NCBI RefSeq assembly: GCF_022024235.1 | Contig: NZ_CP091799.1 | Span: 1,032,001 to 1,096,000 of the forward strand | DNA: 64,000 nt | From: Segatella baroniae B14 | GTDB taxonomy: Bacteria > Bacteroidota > Bacteroidia > Bacteroidales > Bacteroidaceae | Direction of reading: 5' to 3' | Shown: piece by piece, positions 1-7,504 of the stretch | Numbering within the stretch: the stretch's first letter is position 1 | How the letters are laid out: each line of letters opens with the position of its first letter | Made by a program: the position numbers and the translations under genes | The notes under the pieces: generated by a model | What the model was told of the DNA's origin: nothing | The model's database searches: none | What the model saw: only the letters and a program-made list of their open reading frames with translations

Positions 1-119
1 ATCTACTCTACAAGACTGGAAAAAAGCAGGAAGGTATTGATTTCTTGAAGAAAGAGATTTCGCTATATCCAGAGTCTGAGAAATATATTTCACGCATCAT
101 TAAACAACTTGAAAAATGA
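1..119 (+). CDS. C-terminus of DUF4810-type lipoprotein (partial, open at window start)
   Basis: An open frame runs from base 3 to a TGA at 117-119 and encodes a tail containing KKEISLYPESEKYI. This resembles the C-terminus of DUF4810 proteins, which sit between a CsgG-like gene and a DUF799 gene in a three-gene lipoprotein operon. The stop overlaps the ATG of the next gene (ATGA), and that next gene is indeed DUF799-like, so context supports the call. Only about 38 residues are visible, so the assignment rests mainly on gene order. The function of these operons is not well defined; an envelope role is inferred. Confidence 0.5.
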   Translation, partial: LLYKTGKKQEGIDFLKKEISLYPESEKYISRIIKQLEK

Positions 120-784
120 AAAAGATCATATTATTCGCACTTGTTGCTATAACGTTAGCTTCATGCTCTACTCCCAAAACTATGGGAGAACAATATCCTG
201 CCATGTATGAAGAAAAACCGATGAGCATTGCTATCATGCCACCGATCAATCAGACAACCCATGCGGAGGCAAAGGATTTCTTCTACACGACATTATACCT
301 TCCTCTGTGTGAAAAAGGCTATTATGTCTATTCGCCTTATTTGACGATGGAAATGTATCAACAAGAAAGTGCTTATGATGCAGAAATGTTCTTGGATAAA
401 GACATTTCCATGTTTCAGAAAGTACTAGGTGCGGATGCGGCGATGTTCACCATCATCAAAGACTGGCGCAGAAATAATATCGGAGGCAGTTTGCATGTTA
501 ACGTAGAATATATTCTTCGATCAACAAAGACCGGACAGACACTATATCAGCGAGAAGGTGATATCTCTGTAGATACAAGTATTCATGGTGGAAGTGGATT
601 TGGAGCACTCGTGGGATTAATCGCAACTGCCATCAACACGGCTGCCACGGATAAAGTTGTTGCAGGACGTAAATGCAATGCTTTTGTTCTCTCTGACTTA
701 CCTGCTGGAAAATATTCTAAAATGTATGAGGTCGATAAAAAATCACCTGCCGGAAAACCTAAAGTTAAAGCAACTGTTAAATAG
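116..784 (+). CDS. DUF799 (GNA1162-like) putative lipoprotein
   Basis: A 222-residue exported protein. The N-terminus is a lipoprotein signal peptide with lipobox LASC and lipidated Cys17, followed by an IAIMPPINQT segment and the GADAAMFTIIKDW region typical of DUF799/GNA1162-type lipoproteins. It starts by ATGA overlap with the preceding DUF4810-like gene, so the two are translationally coupled; a CsgG-like gene is expected upstream outside the window. The family is related in fold to TolB/CsgG accessory proteins and is thought to act at the periplasmic face of the outer membrane; the exact role is unknown. A hairpin follows at 824-861. Confidence 0.7.
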   Translation: MKKIILFALVAITLASCSTPKTMGEQYPAMYEEKPMSIAIMPPINQTTHAEAKDFFYTTLYLPLCEKGYYVYSPYLTMEMYQQESAYDAEMFLDKDISMFQKVLGADAAMFTIIKDWRRNNIGGSLHVNVEYILRSTKTGQTLYQREGDISVDTSIHGGSGFGALVGLIATAINTAATDKVVAGRKCNAFVLSDLPAGKYSKMYEVDKKSPAGKPKVKATVK

Positions 785-823
785 ATACGTGTACTTGTGG
801 GCGTACGTACATTTGCGCATGAA

Positions 824-861
824 TAAACACCACCAAGAGAAAGTTCTCCTGATGGTGTTTA
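824..861 (+). terminator. Hairpin after the DUF799 gene
   Basis: The arms TAAACACCA (824-832) and TGGTGTTTA (853-861) pair perfectly. No clear T-run follows, so termination is likely but not canonical. Confidence 0.4.
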
Positions 862-1080
862 CTCGTTCTCTGCGCCTTATCACTATAAATTGCCTTATCG
901 AGGACATAAACAAACTAGTTTTCAACCAATTACTACGTAAAGTTGGTTTCATTGCTACAAATCACTTTAATGACAATTTCAGAAAGAGTTTGATAATAAT
1001 CCGGAGAAAATTTCATATCTTTGTTGCTGAATACATGCGTGTATCCGCATACATGTATGCGAAAAACTGCCAATTAAACG
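862..1080. other. Intergenic DNA with a TAnnTTTG promoter and a 16-bp palindrome
   Basis: I see no gene here. TATCTTTG at 1016-1023 is a good -7 box for the downstream + genes; a TTG lies 23 bases upstream of it. A perfect 16-bp palindrome, CGCATACATGTATGCG, occupies 1046-1061, between the promoter and the recombinase-like fragment. It may be an operator or an old recombination site; this is inference. Confidence 0.45.
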
Positions 1081-1161
1081 ATGGCAAAAGTTGGTTATAT
1101 TTTTTTGGCTGAAGGGGACGTCACCTATGAAGCCAACATTCAGTGGATGAAGGAACAATGA
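1081..1161 (+). pseudogene. Possible N-terminal remnant of a serine recombinase
   Basis: An ATG at 1081 opens a 26-codon frame beginning MAKVGYIFLAE and ending WMKEQ before TGA. Prevotella/Bacteroides site-specific recombinases that I remember start with very similar residues (MAKVGYIF, then a WM motif near residue 25), after which about 180 more residues would be expected. None follow. The stop overlaps the ATG of the next gene (ATGA at 1158), so it could still serve as a translated leader for that gene. The match rests on few residues; a genuine small leader peptide is the alternative. Confidence 0.35.
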
Positions 1162-1610
1162 CACAAAAGGCAAATATATACTATGCATGGATTGGAGGTT
1201 CGTGTGACTATGGTCACAAGGAACGGGCTGGAGCTGCAGCTGTAGTGATAGAAAGAAACGGAGACATCGTCATGAAGGATGTTATAGCCGACCTTCACAC
1301 AACAGAGTTCCGCATGATGCTTACGCTCATGGTTAAGGTAATGCAAGAACTGCCAGATGGCTCTGACATTGTGTTCCTGACAAATGCTGCATACATCCAG
1401 AACTTCGACAAAGCCCCTACAGCAAAGTCGGCCAATGCAGACTTGATTGAGCAATGTATTGAGTTCAAAAAACGACATCACTCTGCCATGGTTTCGATTG
1501 TGAAATATCATAAGAGTCCTTTACTCATTGAGACGCACGATACATCTACCGAGGCGATGAAGGAGCGACGGAAAATAAAGACCAATTTAAAATTGACAGC
1601 AAGCATATGA
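1158..1610 (+). CDS. RNase H-like fold protein
   Basis: A 150-residue protein. The N-terminus IYYAWIGGSCDYG, then AGAAAVVIERNG, then TTEFRMMLTLMVKVM, follows the order of beta strands and the acidic helix of RNase H-type proteins, though the acidic catalytic set is not obvious, so nuclease activity is uncertain. The ATG at 1158, preceded by AAGGAA, is preferred over the GTG at 1143. It is coupled at both ends by ATGA overlaps: upstream to the recombinase-like fragment, downstream to a thioredoxin. Similar proteins occur in Bacteroidetes near mobile-element genes, which suits this accessory patch. Confidence 0.5.
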   Translation: MTQKANIYYAWIGGSCDYGHKERAGAAAVVIERNGDIVMKDVIADLHTTEFRMMLTLMVKVMQELPDGSDIVFLTNAAYIQNFDKAPTAKSANADLIEQCIEFKKRHHSAMVSIVKYHKSPLLIETHDTSTEAMKERRKIKTNLKLTASI

Positions 1611-1924
1611 GGCATTTGACTAATATATACGATATAGAACAAGCATTGGCAGACCATCGTATTTGTCTCTTTTACATCAAGGCACCTGATTGCGGTGTCT
1701 GCAACGTCATGCTCGACAAAGTCGAGTCAATAGTTACTCACTTCCCTACCCTTTGCTCCATTTATACGGATATCACCGAGGAACCATTGATTGCTGGGCG
1801 TTTTCTGGTTTATTCTGGACCAACGGTTCTACTTTTCATGGAAGGCAAAGAGGTGTATCGCACATCTGGATTCATCAATCTGGCAGAACTGGAAATAAGA
1901 ATCAAAAAATATCAACAGGTATAA
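1607..1924 (+). CDS. Thioredoxin-family protein (CGVC)
   Basis: A 105-residue single-domain thioredoxin fold without signal peptide, so cytoplasmic. The active site is Cys29-Gly-Val-Cys32, and the cis-proline segment is SGPTVLLFMEGKEV. CGVC differs from the usual CGPC and suggests a dedicated disulfide reductase rather than the general thioredoxin. It overlaps the stop of the RNase H-like gene by ATGA, so the two are expressed together. Its partner cannot be told from sequence. Confidence 0.8.
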   Translation: MRHLTNIYDIEQALADHRICLFYIKAPDCGVCNVMLDKVESIVTHFPTLCSIYTDITEEPLIAGRFLVYSGPTVLLFMEGKEVYRTSGFINLAELEIRIKKYQQV

Positions 1925-1941
1925 CATAATAATAATGCCAA

Positions 1942-2145
1942 ATGAAACTGAAAAAGCGAAAAATCAAGCATGCAAGCATCTTTATGCTTTGCTGGTTTGC
2001 TTTCCTGGTCTTCCTTGTGGATGGAGTCGTGAAATTCCAGACCTTGGTTGACTACTTCGGCTCGTATGCATGGGCAGAAACGGTATTGCTATTATTGGTC
2101 ATCATTCCAACTTTGATAGTTTATAAATTCACAGAAGAGAAATGA
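1942..2145 (+). CDS. Small two-helix membrane protein
   Basis: 67 residues. A basic N-terminus (KLKKRKIKH) is followed by two hydrophobic segments at about residues 12-30 and 44-61 and a short charged tail, consistent with two transmembrane helices. I do not recognise a family. It lies 17 bases after the thioredoxin gene and overlaps the next gene by ATGA, so it belongs to the same transcript. Confidence 0.65.
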   Translation: MKLKKRKIKHASIFMLCWFAFLVFLVDGVVKFQTLVDYFGSYAWAETVLLLLVIIPTLIVYKFTEEK

Positions 2146-2771
2146 AAAAGATATTATTCCTGCACGGATTCTTTGCCAGCGGTCAATGCGTACCTGCAGT
2201 AGCACTGAGAGAGGCATTCGAAGGGCGTGTTGAGGTGCTAACTCCCGACTTGCCAATACATCCACAGATAGCGATGGAACAAATCCGAGACATCTGTGAC
2301 AGGGAACATCCCGACCTGCTGGTAGGCAACAGCTGCGGATCTTTTTATGCCCAGATGTTGGCACCCATAGTTGGCATCCCTGCTCTGCTTGGCAACCCAC
2401 ACTTCCAGATGACTAAATTTCTGAAAGAACGTATCGGAAAACATGAATACAAGGCACCACGCAAGGACGGCAACCAGCAATTTGTTATCGATGAATCCCT
2501 GATACAGGAGTTTGCAGAGTTGGAAACCGTTCAATTCCGCTATTGCAACCCCTACTACAAAGACAAAGTATGGGGATTGTTCGGTGAACAGGACACACTG
2601 GCTCACTTCGAGCCATTGTTTTTGGAGCATTACAACCATTCATTCCACTTTCCTGGTGCTCACACTCCTACGGCAGATGAAGTATGCACATGGTATGTCC
2701 CCTTAATCGAAAAGATGCTGATGAAATACCCGCTTTCTAAAGACGAATTTTCGCAAGATTTACTGAAATAG
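2142..2771 (+). CDS. YqiA/YcfP-like alpha/beta hydrolase
   Basis: 209 residues with no signal peptide. The N-terminus KILFLHGFFASG is the oxyanion-loop region of YqiA/YcfP-type esterases; the nucleophile elbow is GNSCG (a GxSxG motif). Later GLFGEQDTLAH supplies a likely acidic residue and FPGAHTP a likely catalytic His, giving a complete triad. The substrate is unknown; relatives hydrolyse short esters or thioesters. Translationally coupled to the small membrane protein upstream. Confidence 0.75.
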   Translation: MKKILFLHGFFASGQCVPAVALREAFEGRVEVLTPDLPIHPQIAMEQIRDICDREHPDLLVGNSCGSFYAQMLAPIVGIPALLGNPHFQMTKFLKERIGKHEYKAPRKDGNQQFVIDESLIQEFAELETVQFRYCNPYYKDKVWGLFGEQDTLAHFEPLFLEHYNHSFHFPGAHTPTADEVCTWYVPLIEKMLMKYPLSKDEFSQDLLK

Positions 2772-2798
2772 ACAAATAATCAAAAATCCAGAACATAT

Positions 2799-3341
2799 AT
2801 GATTGACCAGATTATTGACTACAACAAAATTTTTGTAGAGAAAAAGGGCTACGAGAAGTATATTACTGACAAGTACCCAGATAAGAAACTTGCAGTACTC
2901 TCATGTATGGATACTAGACTAACCGAACTGCTTCCTGCTGCCCTCGGCTTGAAGAATGGTGATGCCAAGATTATCAAGAACGCTGGAGGTTTGGTCATAT
3001 CTGCTTTCGACTCTGCCATGCGCAGCCTTATTGTAGCCATCTATGAGTTGGGGGTAAAGGAAATCATGGTGGTGGCACACTCGCATTGCGGAGCCTGTCA
3101 TATGAGCTTTGACCATTTCCACCATGAAATGACCCGCCGTGGTGTAACAGACGAAACTATCGAAACCATACAGAAATGTGGAATCGACCTACATCACTGG
3201 CTGGAAGGATTCAAGGACACTCCTACATCTGTGAAAAAGACTGTAGATACCATCAAAAACCATCCACTTGTTCCGAAGGACATTGTGGTGCGTGGCTTTA
3301 TTATTGACTCTGAAACTGGAGAACTTGAAGAAATACGATAA
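2799..3341 (+). CDS. Beta-class carbonic anhydrase
   Basis: 180 residues, the usual size for short prokaryotic beta-carbonic anhydrases, catalysing reversible CO2 hydration in the cytoplasm. Predicted zinc ligands are visible: Cys36 and Asp38 in CMDTRL, and His94 and Cys97 in AHSHCGAC. The Asp38-Arg40 pair is the catalytic dyad. It follows the hydrolase by 27 bases and precedes the acetyltransferase by one base, so it is mid-operon. Bicarbonate supply fits an anaerobe that fixes CO2 in succinate production (inference). Confidence 0.88.
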   Translation: MIDQIIDYNKIFVEKKGYEKYITDKYPDKKLAVLSCMDTRLTELLPAALGLKNGDAKIIKNAGGLVISAFDSAMRSLIVAIYELGVKEIMVVAHSHCGACHMSFDHFHHEMTRRGVTDETIETIQKCGIDLHHWLEGFKDTPTSVKKTVDTIKNHPLVPKDIVVRGFIIDSETGELEEIR

Positions 3342-3342
3342 T

Positions 3343-3912
3343 ATGACTATACAAGAATTTAGAGATTATATGGCATCGGGCAAGCCCGTCGTTGGTGGTG
3401 GCGAAGTCCACATGATGTTTCATCAGTTGTCGCAAGAGGCACTGAAAATAACAGCTGAAATTAACGGCAGTTATCATACACCAGAGCAGCTTCACGATTT
3501 ATTGGAACAACTCTGGGGTCGTGAAGTGCCTAAGACTGTCGGCTTATTCCCTCCTTTTCACACCGATTGCGGAAAAAATACCGTCATTGGTGAACGAGTA
3601 TTCATCAACATGGGGTGTAAGTTCCAGGATCAGGGTGGTATCAACATTGATGAAGGTGCACTCATTGGACATAATGTCGTGCTTGCAACCATAAACCACG
3701 ACCTTGACCCCGCCAAGCGTCAATGCATGAGTTATGCCCCCATCCACATTGGCAAGAATGTATGGATTGGAGCCAATGCAACAGTTCTTGCAGGTGTCAC
3801 CATCGGTGATGGAGCCGTAGTAGCTGCAGGTGCTGTAGTAACTAAGGACGTAGAGCCGAATACTATAGTTGGTGGTGTGCCAGCCAAGGTCATCAAAAAG
3901 ATTGAAGTGTAA
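3343..3912 (+). CDS. LacA/Maa-type hexapeptide O-acetyltransferase
   Basis: 189 residues from the ATG at 3343, one base after the carbonic anhydrase stop; a longer frame beginning at 3268 would lie inside that gene and is rejected. The C-terminal half has left-handed beta-helix repeats ([45 protein letters not shown]). The catalytic His is in TINHD, and the end [13 protein letters not shown] is typical of galactoside/maltose acetyltransferases using acetyl-CoA. The acceptor sugar is unknown. Confidence 0.85.
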   Translation: MTIQEFRDYMASGKPVVGGGEVHMMFHQLSQEALKITAEINGSYHTPEQLHDLLEQLWGREVPKTVGLFPPFHTDCGKNTVIGERVFINMGCKFQDQGGINIDEGALIGHNVVLATINHDLDPAKRQCMSYAPIHIGKNVWIGANATVLAGVTIGDGAVVAAGAVVTKDVEPNTIVGGVPAKVIKKIEV

Positions 3913-3930
3913 TCACATAAATCGGAATTT

Positions 3931-4446
3931 ATGAATGCTTATTTTGACATATTAATAGAAATTGGGAAAATCGGAAATCTTCCGAAGAAAGATTATTTGA
4001 TTGAACATTCTCTGACTGAAAGACTTTTTTTGTCTGAAGACTGGAAGATACTGAATAATGAAGATTTGATATATCTCTTCCGGGGGTTGGTTATTCTCGA
4101 AGAATATTGGTTTTCTGCGGGAATAAGGATTGGTTCTACAACAGATACAAAATTTGTTTATAGGGAAATTATTAACCGCCAATTGGACAATGACTATTCG
4201 ATTGGAAACTGGGCTTTCGTTTTATCTTCAAACCCCTATGTGCCGCTTGACACGGGGAATAGGCATGGCGCACAAACCATATATGAGTATTTGGAATGGC
4301 AGTCTAATTTCCATAATAGGATTGCTACCGAGAAAGCAGATGCTGAAAAACGCCGAGAAGAGAACAAACGACTAAAAGCGGAAGCTCATGCAGAAAGGCT
4401 TAGGCGTAAAGAGATAAGAGATAAAGAGCTAGGATACAAAAAGTAA
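3931..4446 (+). CDS. Uncharacterised protein with charged C-terminal helix
   Basis: 171 residues. I recognise no family. The first 130 residues look globular (RLFLSEDWKIL, LIYLFRGLVILEEYW), while residues 137-171 are a highly charged Lys/Arg/Glu helix that could form a coiled coil. No signal peptide or membrane segment. It is the last complete gene of the accessory patch, 18 bases after the acetyltransferase. Proteins of this shape are sometimes immunity or contingency proteins, but nothing here proves it. Confidence 0.6.
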   Translation: MNAYFDILIEIGKIGNLPKKDYLIEHSLTERLFLSEDWKILNNEDLIYLFRGLVILEEYWFSAGIRIGSTTDTKFVYREIINRQLDNDYSIGNWAFVLSSNPYVPLDTGNRHGAQTIYEYLEWQSNFHNRIATEKADAEKRREENKRLKAEAHAERLRRKEIRDKELGYKK

Positions 4447-4766
4447 ATTCCAATTTAGCAGATCAAAGAGTCAGAAAAAAGAAATCTCAATGATGATGAA
4501 CAAAATAATTGCAAGTTAGCAATCACTGCCAACCATTTGAGCAACGTGGTGCGCCAACAGTCTAGACACTCGGTAATCCTTTCAGGTAGTTCGAGAAAAC
4601 GATGTATTGTATTAAAGTTATTTCGACGAAAATAAAATAATGAGAAATGATAATAATCACCTAAAATCCTTGCTCTTTTCAATAGAATTTTATACTTTTG
4701 TGTCAAAATATAATATGGCATTTTATTATTAATGTAGACAAAATTCTACTCAATAAATCTCCTTAA
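4447..4766. other. Gene-free stretch with an orphan promoter
   Basis: I see no convincing gene. A well-formed promoter, TTG at 4670-4672, 20 bases, TACTTTTG at 4693-4700, points rightward into degenerate DNA. An 88-codon frame on the minus strand (4455-4721) has no recognisable motif and would cross this promoter. Confidence 0.45.
4670..4700 (+). promoter_or_regulatory. Orphan Bacteroidetes promoter
   Basis: TTG at 4670-4672 and TACTTTTG at 4693-4700 with a 20-base spacer match the Bacteroidetes housekeeping consensus closely. Transcription would enter the decayed fragments at 4767-5108, which suggests an originally functional gene was lost. Confidence 0.55.
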
Positions 4767-4961
4767 GAACCACATAAGGAGATTGAAAGCTACGAAATTG
4801 TTCATAGGAACATGGTTACTGAAGGCTTTAATTCTACGATAAAGAAAGGATCATTGAAAATGAGTATGGAGTACTTGAGATTATTCCATGCTGGAAATGG
4901 TTGATTCTACAATAATGTGAATATTCTACATACAAAAATAGGATGCTTTTTAAAAATTTAA
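4767..4961 (+). pseudogene. Degenerate coding remnant, possibly transposase-like
   Basis: A frame bounded by TAA at 4764 and TAA at 4959 encodes a plausible protein segment (NMVTEGFNSTIKKGSLKM, then YLRLFHAGNG) interrupted by a TGA at 4902, after which FYNNVNI continues in the same frame as if a Trp codon had mutated. The TEGFNSTIKK segment is loosely reminiscent of the C-terminal region of DDE transposases, but I cannot name a family. Low confidence. Confidence 0.25.
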
Positions 4962-4964
4962 AGT

Positions 4965-5108
4965 ATGACGAAAAGTATACTTCATTTTAACGGAGTCTGG
5001 AGAAGCTATCAGAAAAGGATTCTTGATGATTTGGATTTCCATCTGCGTGACAGTAAACTTCACATCGTTGCTGCACCGGGTGCCGGAATATGCTATTACC
5101 AACTCTAG
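4965..5108 (+). pseudogene. Truncated DEAD/DEAH-type helicase fragment ending at Walker A
   Basis: A 47-codon frame starts MTKSILHFNGVW and continues RSYQKRILDDL and KLHIVAAPGAG. This matches the start of superfamily 2 helicases found on Bacteroidetes mobile elements, where the motif continues AAPGAGKT. Here the reading changes exactly after GAG to ICYYQL and stops, so the catalytic Lys and the rest of the enzyme (several hundred residues) are absent. The remaining piece cannot be active. It lies in a region with other degraded fragments. Confidence 0.6.
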
Positions 5109-5253
5109 CCGATTCCAGATGGTTATGATGCATGAACTATACAATTATTCGACACAAAAGTGTTGAATAAATATCACGTGCCATTAGCTGCCATTGCACA
5201 TATACGCATGTAAAAACTCGCTAATTCTTAAACGATAATAAATACAAAGAACT

Positions 5254-5940
5254 ATGAACTTATTAGAAGCAATAGAGGCACGCCATAGCGTGAGAAAATA
5301 CATAGATAAGCCCATTCCACAGGACATCATCCACATGCTACAATCAAAAGTTGAAGAATGTAACAAGTTGGGGAATCTTCACATTCAGCTCGTCATCAAC
5401 GAGCCAAAGGCATTTAAGGGAAAGATGGCTTACGGCACATTCAGCGGAGTGACTAACTACTTCGCCATGATAGGAATGAAAGCTGATGACCTTGCAGAAC
5501 GTATAGGCTATTACGGAGAGCAGTTAGTTCTGCTTGCCCAGACTCTTGGACTCAACACTTGTTGGGTAGGTCTGACCTATAACAAAGTTAAGGAAGCCTA
5601 CTCCGTTGATAAAAATGAAAAACTCTGTTGTATGATTGCCCTTGGATATGGTAAAGAACCAGGGAAAAACATGAAGCGTAAGACTGCCAAACAAGTGAGC
5701 AATATTAGCAACATCACACCTAAATGGTTCCAGGATGGAGTGGCAGCCGCCCTACTCGCTCCTACAGCCGTCAATCAGCAGAAGTTCCACTTCGAATATC
5801 TTGGAACTAACGATAACAACATTCACAGGGTTAAAGCAGAAAAAAACTTTTCTTTGATAGGTTATACCAAGATAGATTTAGGCATTGCCAAACTTCATTT
5901 TGAGATTGGAGCAGGAAAAGAAAATTTTGAATGGGTATAA
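5254..5940 (+). CDS. Nitroreductase-family protein (TM1586-like)
   Basis: 228 residues. The N-terminus EAIEARHSVRKYIDKPI is the FMN-binding signature of the nitroreductase fold, and the protein appears to contain two half-domains (a second one around AALLAPTAVNQQKF), as in TM1586-type nitroreductases. A cytoplasmic FMN-dependent NAD(P)H oxidoreductase is expected; substrate unknown. It stands alone between the decayed region and a convergent permease gene, with a strong hairpin just after it at 5951-5998. Confidence 0.8.
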   Translation: MNLLEAIEARHSVRKYIDKPIPQDIIHMLQSKVEECNKLGNLHIQLVINEPKAFKGKMAYGTFSGVTNYFAMIGMKADDLAERIGYYGEQLVLLAQTLGLNTCWVGLTYNKVKEAYSVDKNEKLCCMIALGYGKEPGKNMKRKTAKQVSNISNITPKWFQDGVAAALLAPTAVNQQKFHFEYLGTNDNNIHRVKAEKNFSLIGYTKIDLGIAKLHFEIGAGKENFEWV

Positions 5941-5950
5941 AAAATATCTT

Positions 5951-5998
5951 TTTTTATCAGCAAGGTAACCACGAAGTGGGTGACCTTGCTGATAAAAG
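5951..5998. terminator. Strong hairpin between convergent genes
   Basis: ATCAGCAAGGT (5956-5966) pairs with ACCTTGCTGAT (5983-5993), and an inner ACCAC/GTGGGT can extend it. Flanking T-run and A-run (5951-5955, 5994-5997) lengthen the stem, but neither strand has a T-run after the stem. Probable bidirectional transcription stop. Confidence 0.5.
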
Positions 5999-6055
5999 TT
6001 GGATAGACACAACCTATATAGCTTATTGGCATGAACGAGGCATGCAATAATAGAT

Positions 6056-7369
6056 TTATAACAAGATAAATTTTAGGATAAAAATAACGGCAAGGACATA
6101 CATCATCGGACTTATTTCGCGATACTTTCCATAAATAACTCGGATGCTCACATAACTGATAAAACCCATAAGAATACCATTGCTGATACTAAATGTAAGT
6201 GGCATTACAATTATGGTGATAAAAGCAGGAAAGGCATTGAATTTATCATTTAAATCAATATGTACCATTGTTTTCATCATCATATATCCTACTATAACTA
6301 ACACAGGAGCTGTTGCTGCTGAAGGAATGGAGAGGAAGAATGGTGAGAGAAACAGCGATAAAAGAAAACAAATGGATACAACAAGTGATGTAACTCCAGT
6401 ACGTCCGCCCGCACCAACACCAGAAGCACTCTCTACAAAGGTTGTTGTCGTACTAGAACCTAAACAAGCACCAAGAGTAGTAGCGACGGCATCAGCTGTA
6501 AGCATCGTTTCAAGTTTGGGAATAGAGCCATCTTTGTTTACCATACCTGCATTTTCACACACTCCTACAAGAGTTCCAAGCGTATCAAAAAGATCCATGA
6601 AAAGCAATGTAAACACAAGAATTATCATATCGACAGACATCAGTTTAGAGAAATCAAAGTGCATGGCAATAGGAGCTATCGAAGGAGGAGTGCAGAAGAA
6701 ATCATGGATATGAGTAACCCCCATTGGTATACCTATTATGGTAGTAATAATAATACTAATAAGTATACCTCCTGTTACGTTTTTCATCAAAAGAACCTCC
6801 ATAATTATTATGCCTATAATGGCCAATAGAGCCTGTCCATGAGTTATGTCGCCCAAACATATTAAAGTTGCATCGCTTGGCACGACAATACCAGCATTCT
6901 TAAGGCCAAGGAAAGCTATAAAAAATCCTATTCCCACACTAATAGCTTGCCTAAGCACTCTCGGAATAGCGTCAACTATCTTTTGGCGGATACCTGTTAA
7001 CGAAATAAGTATAAAAATTATACCCTCTACTAATACTCCTGTCAATGCAAAACGCCAATCGTAACCTAAGCTGAGACAAACCGTAAAGACAAAGAAAGAG
7101 GCACAACCAATACCTGGAGCCTGAGCAAAAGGACGTTTCGCTAACGCCATGATAAAAGTACCCAAGGCAGATGTAAGTGCTGTGACCGTAAAAATTGCTG
7201 GATTATCCATACCTTGAGTAGCCAACGGTTTAAATAACGATGGTATAACAGCAAGAACATATACCATAGTAAGAAATGTAGTGAGACCAGCTAAAATTTC
7301 TGTTTGCAACCGATGTTGCTTGGAATCAAATCCGAATAATGACGCTATCATACTTTTATGTAGAAACAT
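6056..7369 (-). CDS. NCS2-family purine permease (AzgA/PbuG-like)
   Basis: About 437 residues with 12 or more hydrophobic segments. The N-terminus LFGFDSKQHRLQTEILAG followed by LTTFLTMVYVLAV is the signature of AzgA/PbuG-type guanine/hypoxanthine/adenine:proton symporters in the inner membrane. An upstream ATG at 7432 is rejected because a TACTTTTG promoter (7430-7437, minus strand) overlaps it; the next ATGs are at 7369 and 7351, and both give family-like N-termini. Monocistronic. Base preference among purines cannot be decided by eye. Confidence 0.85.
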   Translation of the reverse strand: MFLHKSMIASLFGFDSKQHRLQTEILAGLTTFLTMVYVLAVIPSLFKPLATQGMDNPAIFTVTALTSALGTFIMALAKRPFAQAPGIGCASFFVFTVCLSLGYDWRFALTGVLVEGIIFILISLTGIRQKIVDAIPRVLRQAISVGIGFFIAFLGLKNAGIVVPSDATLICLGDITHGQALLAIIGIIIMEVLLMKNVTGGILISIIITTIIGIPMGVTHIHDFFCTPPSIAPIAMHFDFSKLMSVDMIILVFTLLFMDLFDTLGTLVGVCENAGMVNKDGSIPKLETMLTADAVATTLGACLGSSTTTTFVESASGVGAGGRTGVTSLVVSICFLLSLFLSPFFLSIPSAATAPVLVIVGYMMMKTMVHIDLNDKFNAFPAFITIIVMPLTFSISNGILMGFISYVSIRVIYGKYREISPMMYVLAVIFILKFILL

Positions 7370-7429
7370 ATTCTTAATATTTAGAATCTTTCTTCTTGGA
7401 ATTCCTATCACTAGGAAAATTTTCTCGTG

Positions 7430-7437
7430 CAAAAGTA
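7430..7437 (-). promoter_or_regulatory. -7 box for the purine permease
   Basis: TACTTTTG on the minus strand. Transcription would start near 7424, which excludes the ATG at 7432 and supports a downstream start. Confidence 0.55.
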
Positions 7438-7504
7438 CTCTAAATATTTCGATTAAGAAAATTTTTCAGCATAATTTTCCACAAACATTTCTATCGAATA
7501 GACA

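Noticed and set aside
657..1112. 151-codon ORF overlapping the DUF799 gene end
   Set aside because: Out of frame with the supported gene and crosses the hairpin, promoter and palindrome.
4455..4721. 88-codon minus-strand ORF
   Set aside because: No motif or start signal, and it would be read across a good opposite-strand promoter in a decayed region.
4694..5161. 11-bp inverted pair ACTTTTGTGTC / GACACAAAAGT as ends of a small insertion element
   Set aside because: The left copy is simply part of a promoter -7 box, and flanking bases do not match; chance is sufficient.
6025..6042. Second sigma-54-like sequence (GG and GC ten bases apart) between convergent genes
   Set aside because: The -12 half lacks the TTGC core and no gene lies downstream in that direction.
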